From Candidatus Rokuibacteriota bacterium (lineage in GTDB: Bacteria > Methylomirabilota > Methylomirabilia > Rokubacteriales > CSP1-6), in NCBI GenBank assembly GCA_016179165.1, contig JACORX010000248.1, positions 1-16,747 of the forward strand: a stretch of DNA of 16,747 bases, given 5' to 3'. The first letter of the stretch is position 1. Every line of letters begins with the position of its first letter. The translations under genes were made by a program, and so were the position numbers. Under the pieces are notes generated by a model. That model did no database searches, was not told the DNA's origin, and worked only from the letters and a program-made list of their open reading frames with translations. Positions 1-7,462 of the stretch are shown here, in pieces.

Positions 1-321
1 AGTGTAGAGAGGGCCCAGAAGGGTGTCAAGGGCAAGTTGGTCGGTGATGATATTGGCGAACAGTGAACCAGGAGACACCGTGGCGTCGACCTGCACCGAG
101 ATGATGACGCCCTAGGCGGGGTGCGGGAAGGCTTTGGGTGTGAACTTACCGTCGCGGCGCACGATGCCGAGATGAAGCCGCGGGTCGGTCGGCGAGGTGA
201 CCTGGATGTACCAGCCGGGATGCTCGGTGCCGACCACGAAGCCGAGCAGATCGACGTAGAAGTCGCGCGTCTCGGCCATCCGGTCGGTGCAGATGTTCAG
301 CAAGAGTCGCGTGACGGTCAT
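1..321 (-). pseudogene. VOC (glyoxalase/bleomycin-resistance fold) family protein, interrupted by in-frame TAG and cut by window edge
   Basis: From the ATG at 321 the first 69 residues read as the N-terminal half of a vicinal-oxygen-chelate protein: a strand, then AETRDFYVDLLGF, the usual 'helix plus FY..LGF' opening, then a strand ending in LHLGIV. Translation stops at a TAG (112-114), just after FPHPA. The same frame stays open from there to base 1 and reads GVIISVQVDA, which resembles the strand that normally follows in this family (HPA-x-GV..., then V-D). The simplest reading is a CAG-to-TAG nonsense change in a gene of about 120-130 codons whose end lies outside the window. A GAGGGG ribosome-binding-like run precedes the start at about 7 bases. 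It lies 61 bp downstream of the hydrolase on the same strand. VOC proteins are metal-dependent lyases, dioxygenases or binding proteins; the substrate cannot be told. A sequencing error at the TAG is the main alternative. Confidence 0.6.
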
Positions 322-327
322 GGCCGT

Positions 328-369
328 TCCCCCTCACCCTGCCCTCTCCCCCTCGACGGTGGAAAGGGG
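328..369. repeat. C-rich intergenic stretch, possible dispersed-repeat fragment
   Basis: The 61-bp spacer between the hydrolase and the VOC gene contains a pyrimidine-rich run (CCCCCTCACCCTGCCCTCTC) followed by CCCCTCGACGGTGGAAAGGGG, a loose inverted repeat. The composition is unlike the neighbouring codons. It could be part of a short interspersed element, but only one copy is visible here. Read on the minus strand it also supplies the purine-rich ribosome-binding region of the VOC gene. Confidence 0.25.
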
Positions 370-382
370 CTCGACCAGAGGC

Positions 383-1243
383 CTACTCGGGCAGCCCCCG
401 CAGGAAGTTGTCGAGGATGCGGGAGAAGGCGTCGGGGGCGTCGAGGACCAGGTGGTGGTAGACGCCCAGCATGGTGACGAGCGTCGCGTTCGGGATGGCC
501 GCCACCATCCGCTCGGCCATCTCCTTGGGCATGATCGGTGACAGCCCCCCGCGCACGAGCAAGGTCGGCGCCTTGATCTGCGGCAGAAGCGCCCAGCCGT
601 CCACCGGCTGCCGGGAGCCGTTGCATCGGGGGTCGAAGCGGTAGAGAAATCGCCCTTCGCGCTCGGTGATCCCCTGCCTGCCCAGGTGCTCGAGGAGGTC
701 GGGGGCGGCCAGCGTCTCGGCCGGCATCAGCCTGAAGCTCCTCAGCGCCATGTCGAGCGTCTCGTGGCGCCGCGGCCCGCGGTGCCCCTGGCGGTGCATG
801 GCCTGGAGGCGCTCGGCGGGGAGCGCCGGGCGGCTGTCCACCACGCAGAGCGCCCGGACCCGGTCCGGGTGCCAGGCCGAGAAACCGATCGAGTTGTGGC
901 CGCCCATAGAGTGTCCCACCACCACCATCCGCTCCCAGCCCAGGTGGTCCATGACGCCGAGCAGATCCGAGGCGAACTGCTCCGTGCCGTAGCGGGCATC
1001 GGGCGCCCAGTCGCTCTCCCCGTGCCCCCGCTGGTCCAAGGAGATGATGTGGAACCTGTCGACGAAAGACGGCACCAGGGCGTCAAACCAGTGTGAGTGG
1101 GCCGAGCCGCCGTGGAGGAAGCAGAGGGCAGGCCGGCCGGGCCGCCCCCACTCGAGGGCCCGGAGGGTCATGCCGTTGACGGTGAATGAGCGCCGCGCGG
1201 CCGCGTCACACGCGTAGGAGGGTTGGGAGGTCATGGGCAGCAT
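383..1243 (-). CDS. Alpha/beta hydrolase fold protein
   Basis: A 286-residue single-domain alpha/beta hydrolase, probably cytoplasmic (no signal peptide). Visible landmarks are the oxyanion-hole loop HGG (44-46), the LDQRGHGESD segment (69-78) after strand 4, the nucleophile elbow GHSMGG with Ser112 (110-115), and the terminal His pair YHH (262-264). The acid is less clear: after strand 7, where G-x-x-D is usual, it reads RGGLSPIMP with no Asp. Asp136 after strand 6 (VVDS) may serve instead. Such proteins hydrolyse esters, lactones or C-C bonds; the substrate is unknown. Start choice: ATG 1243 gives the longest form, but a second ATG at 1234 is preceded by TACAAT at 7 bases, so the protein may begin three residues later. 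It is divergent from the DUF4015 gene across a 66-bp spacer. Confidence 0.88.
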   Translation of the reverse strand: MLPMTSQPSYACDAAARRSFTVNGMTLRALEWGRPGRPALCFLHGGSAHSHWFDALVPSFVDRFHIISLDQRGHGESDWAPDARYGTEQFASDLLGVMDHLGWERMVVVGHSMGGHNSIGFSAWHPDRVRALCVVDSRPALPAERLQAMHRQGHRGPRRHETLDMALRSFRLMPAETLAAPDLLEHLGRQGITEREGRFLYRFDPRCNGSRQPVDGWALLPQIKAPTLLVRGGLSPIMPKEMAERMVAAIPNATLVTMLGVYHHLVLDAPDAFSRILDNFLRGLPE

Positions 1244-1269
1244 TGTAGCGCGGTGCGCAGAAAAAAACG

Positions 1270-1298
1270 TTGGGCGGATCGCGCTTACCCTGTAGATT
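1270..1298 (+). promoter_or_regulatory. Candidate sigma70-type promoter for the glycosidase-deacetylase pair
   Basis: TTGGGC (1270-1275) and TAGATT (1293-1298) are separated by 17 bases, the optimal spacing, with TG directly before the -10 box. An AGGAG ribosome-binding site (1300-1304) lies 5 bases before the ATG at 1310. Each box has about four of six consensus bases, so this is a plausible but unproven promoter, and the 5' leader would be very short. Confidence 0.4.
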
Positions 1299-1309
1299 CA
1301 GGAGTGCGA

Positions 1310-2716
1310 ATGGATCCTGCCCCGGTGCCGGCCGACCACACAGAGCGCCCCGTCCTCTACGGCGCCGTCGTGGTGGGCACGCTCGTCGCGATGGTCACGG
1401 CGGGTTGGGTGTTCCTGTCGCCCTCCCTGCTCCTCCAGCGCCAGGTCGCCGCCGCGATCAGCAAGCCGGCCGAGGCAGCGCCCTCCGCCGAGCGCGCCGT
1501 GCGCGGGCGGGTGCTGGACGTCGAGAGCGGCGCGCCGTTGGCGGGCGCGTCGGTCTGGGTCGGCGCCGCCGAGATCCGGACGGACGACGAAGGCCGCTTT
1601 ACCACCAAGCCGCTCAGGCCCGGCACCTCATTCCTCGTCAAGGTCCCGGGCTATGAGCTTCGCCGCCTGACGGCGGACACGGACCGCGTGACCGTGGCGC
1701 TCGCACCCAAGGTGGTGCGCGCCGCCTACCTGACCTACTACGGCGTGGCGGACAAGGGCATCCGCGACCGGGTACTCGAGCTCGTGGCGCGCACCGAGCT
1801 CAACGCGGTCGTGATCGACGTCAAGGGCGATCGCGGCCTCATCCCCTACCGCACCGCCGTGCCGCTGGCTCTCGAGGCCGGCGCGCAGGGGCCGGTCATC
1901 ATCCGGGACTTCGACGGTCTCATGGCGTCACTCAAGGCGCGCAACGTCTACACCATCGCGCGCATCGTCACCTTCAAGGACAACGTGCTCGCCCAGCGCC
2001 GCCCCGACTGGGCCGTCATCGACACGCGTACGGGCAAGCCGTGGCTCGACAACGAGAAGCTCGCCTGGGTGGATCCCTTCCGCGAAGAGGTCTGGGACTA
2101 CGCCATCGCCGTGGCCAAGGAGGCCGTGGCGAAGGGCTTCGACGAGGTCCAGTTCGACTACGTCCGCTTCCCGACCGACGGCAGGGTCTCGGCGGCCAGG
2201 TACTCCCAGCCCAATAACTCGCAGACGCGGCTGCCCGCCGTCGTCGGGTTCCTCGCCAAGGCGCGCCGCGAGCTCGGGCCGACAGGCGCCTTCCTCGCCG
2301 CCGACGTCTTCGGCTACACCGCCTTCAACGACAACGACACCGACATCGGGCAGCGCGTCGAGGAGCTCGCCCTGCACCTCGACTACATCTGCCCCATGGT
2401 CTATCCCTCCGGCTATCACCGGGGCATCCCTGGGGTGCGCAACCCGGTGGCTCAGCCCTACGAGATCGTCAAGGAGAGCGTGAGACTGACGCGGAAGCGT
2501 GCTGCCGCCCTCACCGTCCAGGTCCGGCCGTGGCTCCAGGACTTCCGCGACTATGCCTTCGACAAGCGCATCTTCGGCGTCGACGAGATCCGCGCCCAGA
2601 TCCGCGGAGCGCGCGACGGGGGAGCGGTAGGCTTCATGCTGTGGAACCCGAGGAACGACTACACGGGCGGCGCGCTCGCCCTAAAAACGACGGCCACGGC
2701 GAAGGCCATTCCGTAG
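1310..2716 (+). CDS. Membrane-anchored putative glycoside hydrolase (DUF4015) with N-terminal carboxypeptidase-regulatory-like domain
   Basis: The ATG at 1310 is chosen over an earlier in-frame ATG because AGGAG lies 5 bases upstream; the product is 468 aa. Residues 14-37 form one hydrophobic segment (signal anchor). Residues 64-132 look like a small beta-sandwich of the carboxypeptidase-regulatory type: VRGRVLD, then ESGAPLAGASV, DDEGRF and VPGYE. Residues 135-460 match the DUF4015 putative glycosidase family, a predicted TIM barrel: NAVVIDVKGDRG (165-176), DEVQFDYVRFPTDG (278-291), DYICPMVYPSGYH (358-370) and FMLWNPRND (442-450). Acidic residues in the DEVQFDY and ADVFGY strands are candidate catalytic groups. 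The substrate is unknown. The adjacent deacetylase and the opposing muramidase fusion hint at peptidoglycan or an exopolysaccharide. The protein would face the periplasm or cell surface. Confidence 0.88.
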   Translation: MDPAPVPADHTERPVLYGAVVVGTLVAMVTAGWVFLSPSLLLQRQVAAAISKPAEAAPSAERAVRGRVLDVESGAPLAGASVWVGAAEIRTDDEGRFTTKPLRPGTSFLVKVPGYELRRLTADTDRVTVALAPKVVRAAYLTYYGVADKGIRDRVLELVARTELNAVVIDVKGDRGLIPYRTAVPLALEAGAQGPVIIRDFDGLMASLKARNVYTIARIVTFKDNVLAQRRPDWAVIDTRTGKPWLDNEKLAWVDPFREEVWDYAIAVAKEAVAKGFDEVQFDYVRFPTDGRVSAARYSQPNNSQTRLPAVVGFLAKARRELGPTGAFLAADVFGYTAFNDNDTDIGQRVEELALHLDYICPMVYPSGYHRGIPGVRNPVAQPYEIVKESVRLTRKRAAALTVQVRPWLQDFRDYAFDKRIFGVDEIRAQIRGARDGGAVGFMLWNPRNDYTGGALALKTTATAKAIP

Positions 2717-2718
2717 GC

Positions 2719-3687
2719 GTGTCCCGCCACCTCCGCGCCATCGCGCTCGCTGCCGCAGTCCAGGCTACCGCAGCGTTTCTTCCTGCGGCTGTCTCGGCCG
2801 GGTCGCTTCAGCCGAACGAGTTGGGGCGCGTGATGATCCTCGAGTACCACAAGGTGGATCAGCCCGAGGGGCGCTGGACCCGCACCCCGGCCAATTTCCG
2901 CGGCGACCTCGAGCGCCTCTGGGAGCGCGGCTACCGGCTGGTGGCACTCAACGACCTCCTCGATGGCAGGATCACCGTCTTGCTGGGCACGACGCCCATC
3001 GTCCTCACGTTCGACGATTCGTCACCCGGCCAGTTCAGGCTGATCGAGCAGGACGGCAACTGGGTGCCGGACCCCGACTGCGCGGTGGGCATCCTCGAGG
3101 CCTTCGAGCGCCGGCACCCGGAGTTCGGCCGAGCGGCGACTTTCTTCGTTCTGCCGGGAGCCGATCCGCCAAACCGCCTCTTCAACCAAAAGGACCTGGC
3201 GGGGCGCAAGCTCCAGTATCTCGCGGCCCACGGTTACGAGATCGGCAACCACACGCTCTGGCACGCGAATCTGGCGAAGTATCCAGCGAGCGTGGTGAGC
3301 CGGCAGCTCGCGACGGCGCAGGAGTGGATCCAGCGCCACGTGCCCGGCTACCGCATCCGGACGCTGGCGCTGCCCATGGGCGCCTACCCCCAGGATATTC
3401 GCTGGGCCATCGAGGGAGCGGAGGGGCAGGCCGCCTACCACCACGATGCCGTCCTCATGGTCGCGGGCGGCGCGGCGCCGTCACCGCACGCGCGCGTCTT
3501 CGACCCCTACCACCTGCCGCGCATCCAGGCGCTCGAAAGCGAGCTCTCCCACTGGCTGGGCTACTTCGAGCGAAATCCGCAGGAGCGCTACGTCAGCGAC
3601 GGTGATCCGTCGGTGATCACCGTACCGCCCGGCACGCTCGACAAGGCCCGGCGGTCACCGGGAGCGAAAGTGGTGGAGCGGCCCTAA
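2719..3687 (+). CDS. Secreted polysaccharide deacetylase (NodB-like, CE4 family)
   Basis: The GTG at 2719 sits two bases after the glycosidase stop (TAG 2714-2716) and begins MSRHLRAIALAAAVQATAAF, a good signal peptide with likely cleavage near Ala28, so it is preferred over the longer open frame upstream. The product is 322 aa. CE4 motifs are MILEYHKV (39-46), TFDD (97-100, metal/catalytic Asp pair), ATFFVLP (140-146), and GYEIGNHTLWH (172-182) with metal ligands His178 and His182. Motif 3, normally R-x-P-Y-G, appears as LALPMGAYP (216-224) without the usual Arg. LPRIQ (266-270) fits the late motif. The family removes N- or O-acetyl groups from chitin-like, peptidoglycan or exopolysaccharide chains in a metal-dependent reaction. 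Tight spacing implies translational coupling with the upstream glycosidase, so both probably act on the same extracytoplasmic polymer. Confidence 0.88.
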   Translation: MSRHLRAIALAAAVQATAAFLPAAVSAGSLQPNELGRVMILEYHKVDQPEGRWTRTPANFRGDLERLWERGYRLVALNDLLDGRITVLLGTTPIVLTFDDSSPGQFRLIEQDGNWVPDPDCAVGILEAFERRHPEFGRAATFFVLPGADPPNRLFNQKDLAGRKLQYLAAHGYEIGNHTLWHANLAKYPASVVSRQLATAQEWIQRHVPGYRIRTLALPMGAYPQDIRWAIEGAEGQAAYHHDAVLMVAGGAAPSPHARVFDPYHLPRIQALESELSHWLGYFERNPQERYVSDGDPSVITVPPGTLDKARRSPGAKVVERP

Positions 3688-3695
3688 AGGAGGGC
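3681..3695. terminator. Small hairpin across convergent stop codons
   Basis: GCCCT (3681-3685), AAAGG loop, AGGGC (3691-3695) forms a perfect 5-bp stem in the 7-bp gap between the convergent deacetylase and lactamase-NamZ genes, using bases of both stop-codon regions. No clear T-run follows on either strand, so termination is only suggested by position. Confidence 0.3.
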
Positions 3696-6022
3696 TACTT
3701 ATAGATGAGGTACGACGCGCGCCGCTGGAGAAAGCTCGCCCGATCCGCTTCAGCCCACTGCTTCAGACGTGCGAGAGAGTCCCCCCGCAGGAGAGCCCAG
3801 ATCGTCGACCGGTTGACCAGGAGGTTCTGGATGGACGCCGCCCGGAACTGCCTCGGGTAGCGCTCGAGCAGCGTCCGCCCCATGGTGAGGCCGACCGTCA
3901 CCGGGCGAAGTGCGTCGCGGTCAGTGACCACGAGCCGCACGCCGCCCAGCATCTGCCCCGCGTAAACGCTGGCGTCAGGCTGGAAGTTGACCGGCTGGAA
4001 GGTCACGCCGGGCATGGCCACCGCGTTGAGGGCGTCAGCCAGACCGCCGGGGTCGGTGATCCAGGGCGCCCCGACCACCTCGAACGGCGTCGCGGTGCCC
4101 CGCCCGACGGAAAGATTCGTTGCCTCCAGAAGCCCGACGCCCGCGTACAGGAGCGCCTGCGTCAGCGAGCGGATGTTCGGCGAGGGATTGACCCAGGGCA
4201 GCCCCGTCTGGTCGAACCACATGCTCCGCTCCCACTGCTCGAGGGGTACCACGGTCAGCTTGAGGGGGATCTTGCGCTCGCCCGCGACCATCGTGGCGAA
4301 CTCGCCGAGCGTCATCCCGCTCCGGACCGGGATCGGGTGCGGGGCGGTGAAGGAGCGCAGGTCGGCGTCCATCACTGGGCCTTCGACGATCACCCCGGTG
4401 AGCGGGTTCGGCCGGTCGAGCACCACCACGGAGATGCGGTGGTGCGCCGCCTCCTCGAGGATGTACACGAGGGTCGTCAGATAGGTGTAGAAGCGTACCC
4501 CCACGTCCTGGATGTCGAAGACGAGGGTGTCGAGGCCGTGGAGCATGGATGCCGTGGGCCGCCTGTCATTGCCGTACAGGCTCCAGACGGTCAGGCCCGT
4601 TGCGGGGTGCGTGCCGTGGGGCACGCGCGCATCCAGCACGCCGTCGAGTCCGTGCTCGGGCGAGAAGACAGCCTGAAGCCTGACCCCCCCGGCCTTGGCG
4701 AGAAGCTCAATGCCCCGCCGCCCTTCCCCGTCTACCCCCGTCTGATTCGTCACGAGTCCAATAACCCTGCCCTTGAGCGGCGCCCAATCCTCGATCTCGA
4801 GTACGTCGAGGCCTGTGCGGATCTTGATGCGCGGCAGCCCGTCGGCCTTCGCTGCGCCGGCGGGGGACGTCGCGTCCTCGCCGGCCGCGGGCACGGTACT
4901 GGGCGGGAAGAGTCTGGCGCCCACGATAGCGCTGACGCGCCGGCGCAGCTCGAGGACCGAGCCCTTGCCCGCCGGGTGCACGCGGTTCGTCAGGATGATG
5001 GCATACGTGCGGGTCGGCGGATCCATCCAGATGGACGTGCCCGTGAAGCCCGTGTGCCCGACTGAGCCCAAAGGAAAGAACGAGCCCAGGGTGCGCGAGT
5101 AACCCGAGGCCATGTCCCAGCCGAGCCCGCGTGTGGCTTCGCCCGCCCCGTTTGGCGCGAACATGGCGTGGACCGAAGCGCTGGAAAGATAGCGGCGCGA
5201 ACCGTCCATGCCGTCGCCGAGCAGCATCCGGCAGAAGCGCCCGAGGTCGTCCGCCGTCGAGAACAACCCCGCGTGCCCCGCGACGCCGTGGAGCTGGCGG
5301 GCGCGCGGGTCGTGGACCACACCGCGAAGCATCCGGCCCTGGAAGACCTCGGTCGGCGCGATGCGGGCGCGCCAGTCGGCCGGCGGGTTGAAGGTCGTTT
5401 CCCGCATGCCGAGCGGGCGGTAGAAGCGCTTGCGTGTGAAGCTGTCAAGCGACTCGCCGCTCACCCGGCGCACAAGCTCCGCGAGCACGATGAAGCCCGT
5501 GTCGCTGTAGCGGAAGGGCGCCGTCGGTGACGGCGCCGACACGCCCGAGGCGAGCAGCCGCATGCCGTCGGGAAGGCCCTTGGCCATGGCCTCGCTGGAC
5601 GGCAGGTCGGCGAATCCCGCCGTGTGGGTCAGCACCCGCCGCACTGTCAGCCAACCTAGCTGGGCAGCGTGGAACTCCTTGAGGTAGCGGCCGAGTGGCG
5701 CGTCGAGGTCGAGCTTGCGGTCGTCCACGAGGCCGAGGATCGCGGGGGTCGTCGCCACGACCTTCGTCAGCGAGGCGATATCGAAGATGGTGTCGGTGGT
5801 CATCGGCTCCACGGCCGGCGTCACCGCGCGCGAGCCCAGGGCCTTGCGGTAGAGCACGCGATTGCCCTGGCCGACCAGGATGACAACTCCGGGAGTGTCG
5901 CCACCAGCGACCGACTCGCGCGCGGCGCGATCGAGGTCGGACCAGTCGAAGCTCTGGGCCGCCGCGGCGGCGGGGAGGAGGAGGAGGAAGGCGGCCAGGG
6001 GGGCCGCGGCGCGCCTCAGCAT
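3695..6022 (-). CDS. Secreted fusion: serine beta-lactamase-like hydrolase plus NamZ/DUF1343 exo-beta-N-acetylmuramidase
   Basis: 775 aa. Residues 1-22 form a signal peptide (hydrophobic core, AAAAAQ). Residues about 25-370 are a class C beta-lactamase/penicillin-binding fold: SLTK (Ser84 nucleophile, Lys87), RYSD (171-174) and HTGFTG (323-328) in the KTG position. Residues 371-400 are a Pro/Ala-rich linker. Residues 402-775 are a complete DUF1343/NamZ (GH171) domain: GLVTNQTG (422-429), FSPEHG (453-458, with a conserved Glu), FDIQDVGVRFYTY (502-514), LDRPNP (535-540) and NPSPNIRSL (612-620). In Bacillus subtilis the separate AmiE (YbbE) and NamZ (YbbC) are encoded together for muropeptide recycling: the first cleaves MurNAc-peptide bonds or esters, the second releases terminal MurNAc. 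Here both are one exported chain, about twice the length of either. TATCAT lies 6 bases before the ATG; GGAG is too close for a normal ribosome-binding site. Confidence 0.9.
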   Translation of the reverse strand: MLRRAAAPLAAFLLLLPAAAAAQSFDWSDLDRAARESVAGGDTPGVVILVGQGNRVLYRKALGSRAVTPAVEPMTTDTIFDIASLTKVVATTPAILGLVDDRKLDLDAPLGRYLKEFHAAQLGWLTVRRVLTHTAGFADLPSSEAMAKGLPDGMRLLASGVSAPSPTAPFRYSDTGFIVLAELVRRVSGESLDSFTRKRFYRPLGMRETTFNPPADWRARIAPTEVFQGRMLRGVVHDPRARQLHGVAGHAGLFSTADDLGRFCRMLLGDGMDGSRRYLSSASVHAMFAPNGAGEATRGLGWDMASGYSRTLGSFFPLGSVGHTGFTGTSIWMDPPTRTYAIILTNRVHPAGKGSVLELRRRVSAIVGARLFPPSTVPAAGEDATSPAGAAKADGLPRIKIRTGLDVLEIEDWAPLKGRVIGLVTNQTGVDGEGRRGIELLAKAGGVRLQAVFSPEHGLDGVLDARVPHGTHPATGLTVWSLYGNDRRPTASMLHGLDTLVFDIQDVGVRFYTYLTTLVYILEEAAHHRISVVVLDRPNPLTGVIVEGPVMDADLRSFTAPHPIPVRSGMTLGEFATMVAGERKIPLKLTVVPLEQWERSMWFDQTGLPWVNPSPNIRSLTQALLYAGVGLLEATNLSVGRGTATPFEVVGAPWITDPGGLADALNAVAMPGVTFQPVNFQPDASVYAGQMLGGVRLVVTDRDALRPVTVGLTMGRTLLERYPRQFRAASIQNLLVNRSTIWALLRGDSLARLKQWAEADRASFLQRRASYLIYK

Positions 6023-6095
6023 GGCTCCATGATAGCGGCGCGCCCGGGACGACGGTCGGGGAAAATCGCCGCCCCCGTGCTAGGATTCGACCGTC

Positions 6096-6998
6096 ATGCA
6101 ACGGATCTTCGTTACGGGCGCCACGGGCTTCGTGGGGCACGCCGTGGTGCGGGCGCTCGTCGCCCACGGCTTCCTCGTGCGGTGCCTGGTGAGACCGGGC
6201 TCCGAGGCGGCGCTCAAGGGCTTCGAGTCCATCGACCGAGTCCCGGGCGACGTCCTCGAGCCCGACAAGCTGGCAGCCTCGGTCGAAGGGTGCGGAGCGG
6301 TCGTCAACCTGGTCGGCATCATCCGCGAGCACCGCGCGCGCGGCATCACCTTCGACCGCCTGCACACGCAAGCGACGGCGAACATGCTGGCGGTCGCCCA
6401 CGAGGCCGGGGTCAAGCGCTATATCCAGATGAGCGCCGTCGGCACGCGGCCGGGCGCAACGTCGCGCTACCACCAGACGAAGTGGCAGGCCGAGGAGATC
6501 GTGCGCGCGAGCGCGCTCGACTGGACGATCATCCGGCCCTCGCTGATCTACGGCCCGGGCGACGAGTTCGTTTCCGTGCTTGCCAGCATGGTCCGCCGCC
6601 TGCCCGCCGTACCCGTCCTGGGCGACGGCCGGTACCGCGTGCAGCCGATCGCCGTCGAGCACGTCGCCGAGGGCTTCGCGCGCGCGCTCCGGCTCCCAAC
6701 GACCGCGGCGCAGACCTACGAGATCGGCGGGCCCGAGCCCTGCCGCTTCGTGGATCTCCTCGATCTGATCGGCGCGGCGCTCGGACTGCCGCGGGTCCGC
6801 AAGGTCCACGTGCCCCTCGGAGCGGTAAAGGCGATGACGGCCGCCTTGGGCTGGCTGCCCTTCTTCCCGGTGACCACAGACCAATTGATCATGCTGGAGG
6901 AGGGCAACATCACCGACCCCAGCCGCTTCTACACGGACTTCGGGATCACTCCCGAGCCGCTGGCCCAGGGGCTCAAGCGCATGCTCGAGACGCCGTGA
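6096..6998 (+). CDS. NAD(P)-binding atypical SDR, complex I NDUFA9-like family
   Basis: 300 aa with an N-terminal Rossmann fold: VTGATGFVG (6-14) is the atypical-SDR dinucleotide loop. GDVLEPDKL (51-59) and VVNLVGI (69-75) follow in the expected order, then MSAVG (112-116) and YHQTK (Tyr125, Lys129), which retains the Y-x3-K pair. IIRPSLIYGPGD (145-156), GDGRYRVQPI and YEIGGPE fit the NDUFA9/NAD-dependent epimerase-like subgroup. In mitochondria NDUFA9 is a structural complex I subunit; bacterial homologues are often annotated as sugar epimerases or quinone-related proteins, and no nuo gene is present here to argue for complex I. It is soluble with no signal peptide. The ATG has no ribosome-binding site but TAGGAT at 9 bases. 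It overlaps the next gene by GTGA, so the pair is probably co-translated. Confidence 0.88.
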   Translation: MQRIFVTGATGFVGHAVVRALVAHGFLVRCLVRPGSEAALKGFESIDRVPGDVLEPDKLAASVEGCGAVVNLVGIIREHRARGITFDRLHTQATANMLAVAHEAGVKRYIQMSAVGTRPGATSRYHQTKWQAEEIVRASALDWTIIRPSLIYGPGDEFVSVLASMVRRLPAVPVLGDGRYRVQPIAVEHVAEGFARALRLPTTAAQTYEIGGPEPCRFVDLLDLIGAALGLPRVRKVHVPLGAVKAMTAALGWLPFFPVTTDQLIMLEEGNITDPSRFYTDFGITPEPLAQGLKRMLETP

Positions 6999-7462
6999 CG
7001 GACCACCCCCTCGAGACCACCGGGCTTCGCCACGGCACGGACGACCCGCGCGGCCTGATCGAGCGCATCGACGCGCAGCTGGCCGAGCGTATCGAAGAGG
7101 CGGTGGAAATGGCCGCGCTCCACCTGCTCGTCGATCTCCGCAAGCGGCACAACCGCCCGGCGCCGGAGACGGACAGCCGTGCCGATCGTGGGGAGTTCCA
7201 GGCCCTGGCCGCTGACCTCCTCGCGCATCTCGGACGGGCCTTCGAAGCTGGTCTCGATGCGGAGCGCCGCCCGGGCCTGGAGCGGGCGCGGGCCGGGGGC
7301 ACCGATCCGCGCGCGCGTGAGCTGCGCGGCCAGATCTTCCTCGCCCGGCAGCTGCCCGACTACTGGCAGCGCCTCGAAATCTACAGGGCGGCCCATACCG
7401 AGGCGCACCTCGCTTCGCCGCCGCCGTCAACGGGACCCCCGAAGCGTCCGGCCGCCTGCTAG
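6995..7462 (+). CDS. Hypothetical helical protein (155 aa)
   Basis: The GTG at 6995 overlaps the SDR stop codon (GTGA, 6995-6998), a classic re-initiation junction, so this start is chosen over the much longer open frame that runs upstream through other genes. I do not recognise the family. It is charged and mostly helical: RGLIERIDAQLAERIEEAVE (19-38), a second helix near 66-86, and a conserved-looking tail QIFLARQLPDYWQRLEIYRA (113-132). The last 15 residues are a Pro-rich low-complexity tail. It has one Cys (the last residue), no signal peptide and no membrane segment. Coupling to the SDR suggests related function or a protein partner. Third-codon GC is high as in its neighbours, supporting a real gene. 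The stop lies inside the hairpin shared with the opposing gene. Confidence 0.72.
   Translation: MTDHPLETTGLRHGTDDPRGLIERIDAQLAERIEEAVEMAALHLLVDLRKRHNRPAPETDSRADRGEFQALAADLLAHLGRAFEAGLDAERRPGLERARAGGTDPRARELRGQIFLARQLPDYWQRLEIYRAAHTEAHLASPPPSTGPPKRPAAC

Noticed and set aside
5445..7430. 661-codon open frame on the minus strand across several genes
   Set aside because: It is rich in Arg/Gly/Ala/Pro, overlaps the lactamase-NamZ gene and lies antisense to the SDR and the 155-aa gene; it has no recognisable motif and is a GC-rich shadow frame.
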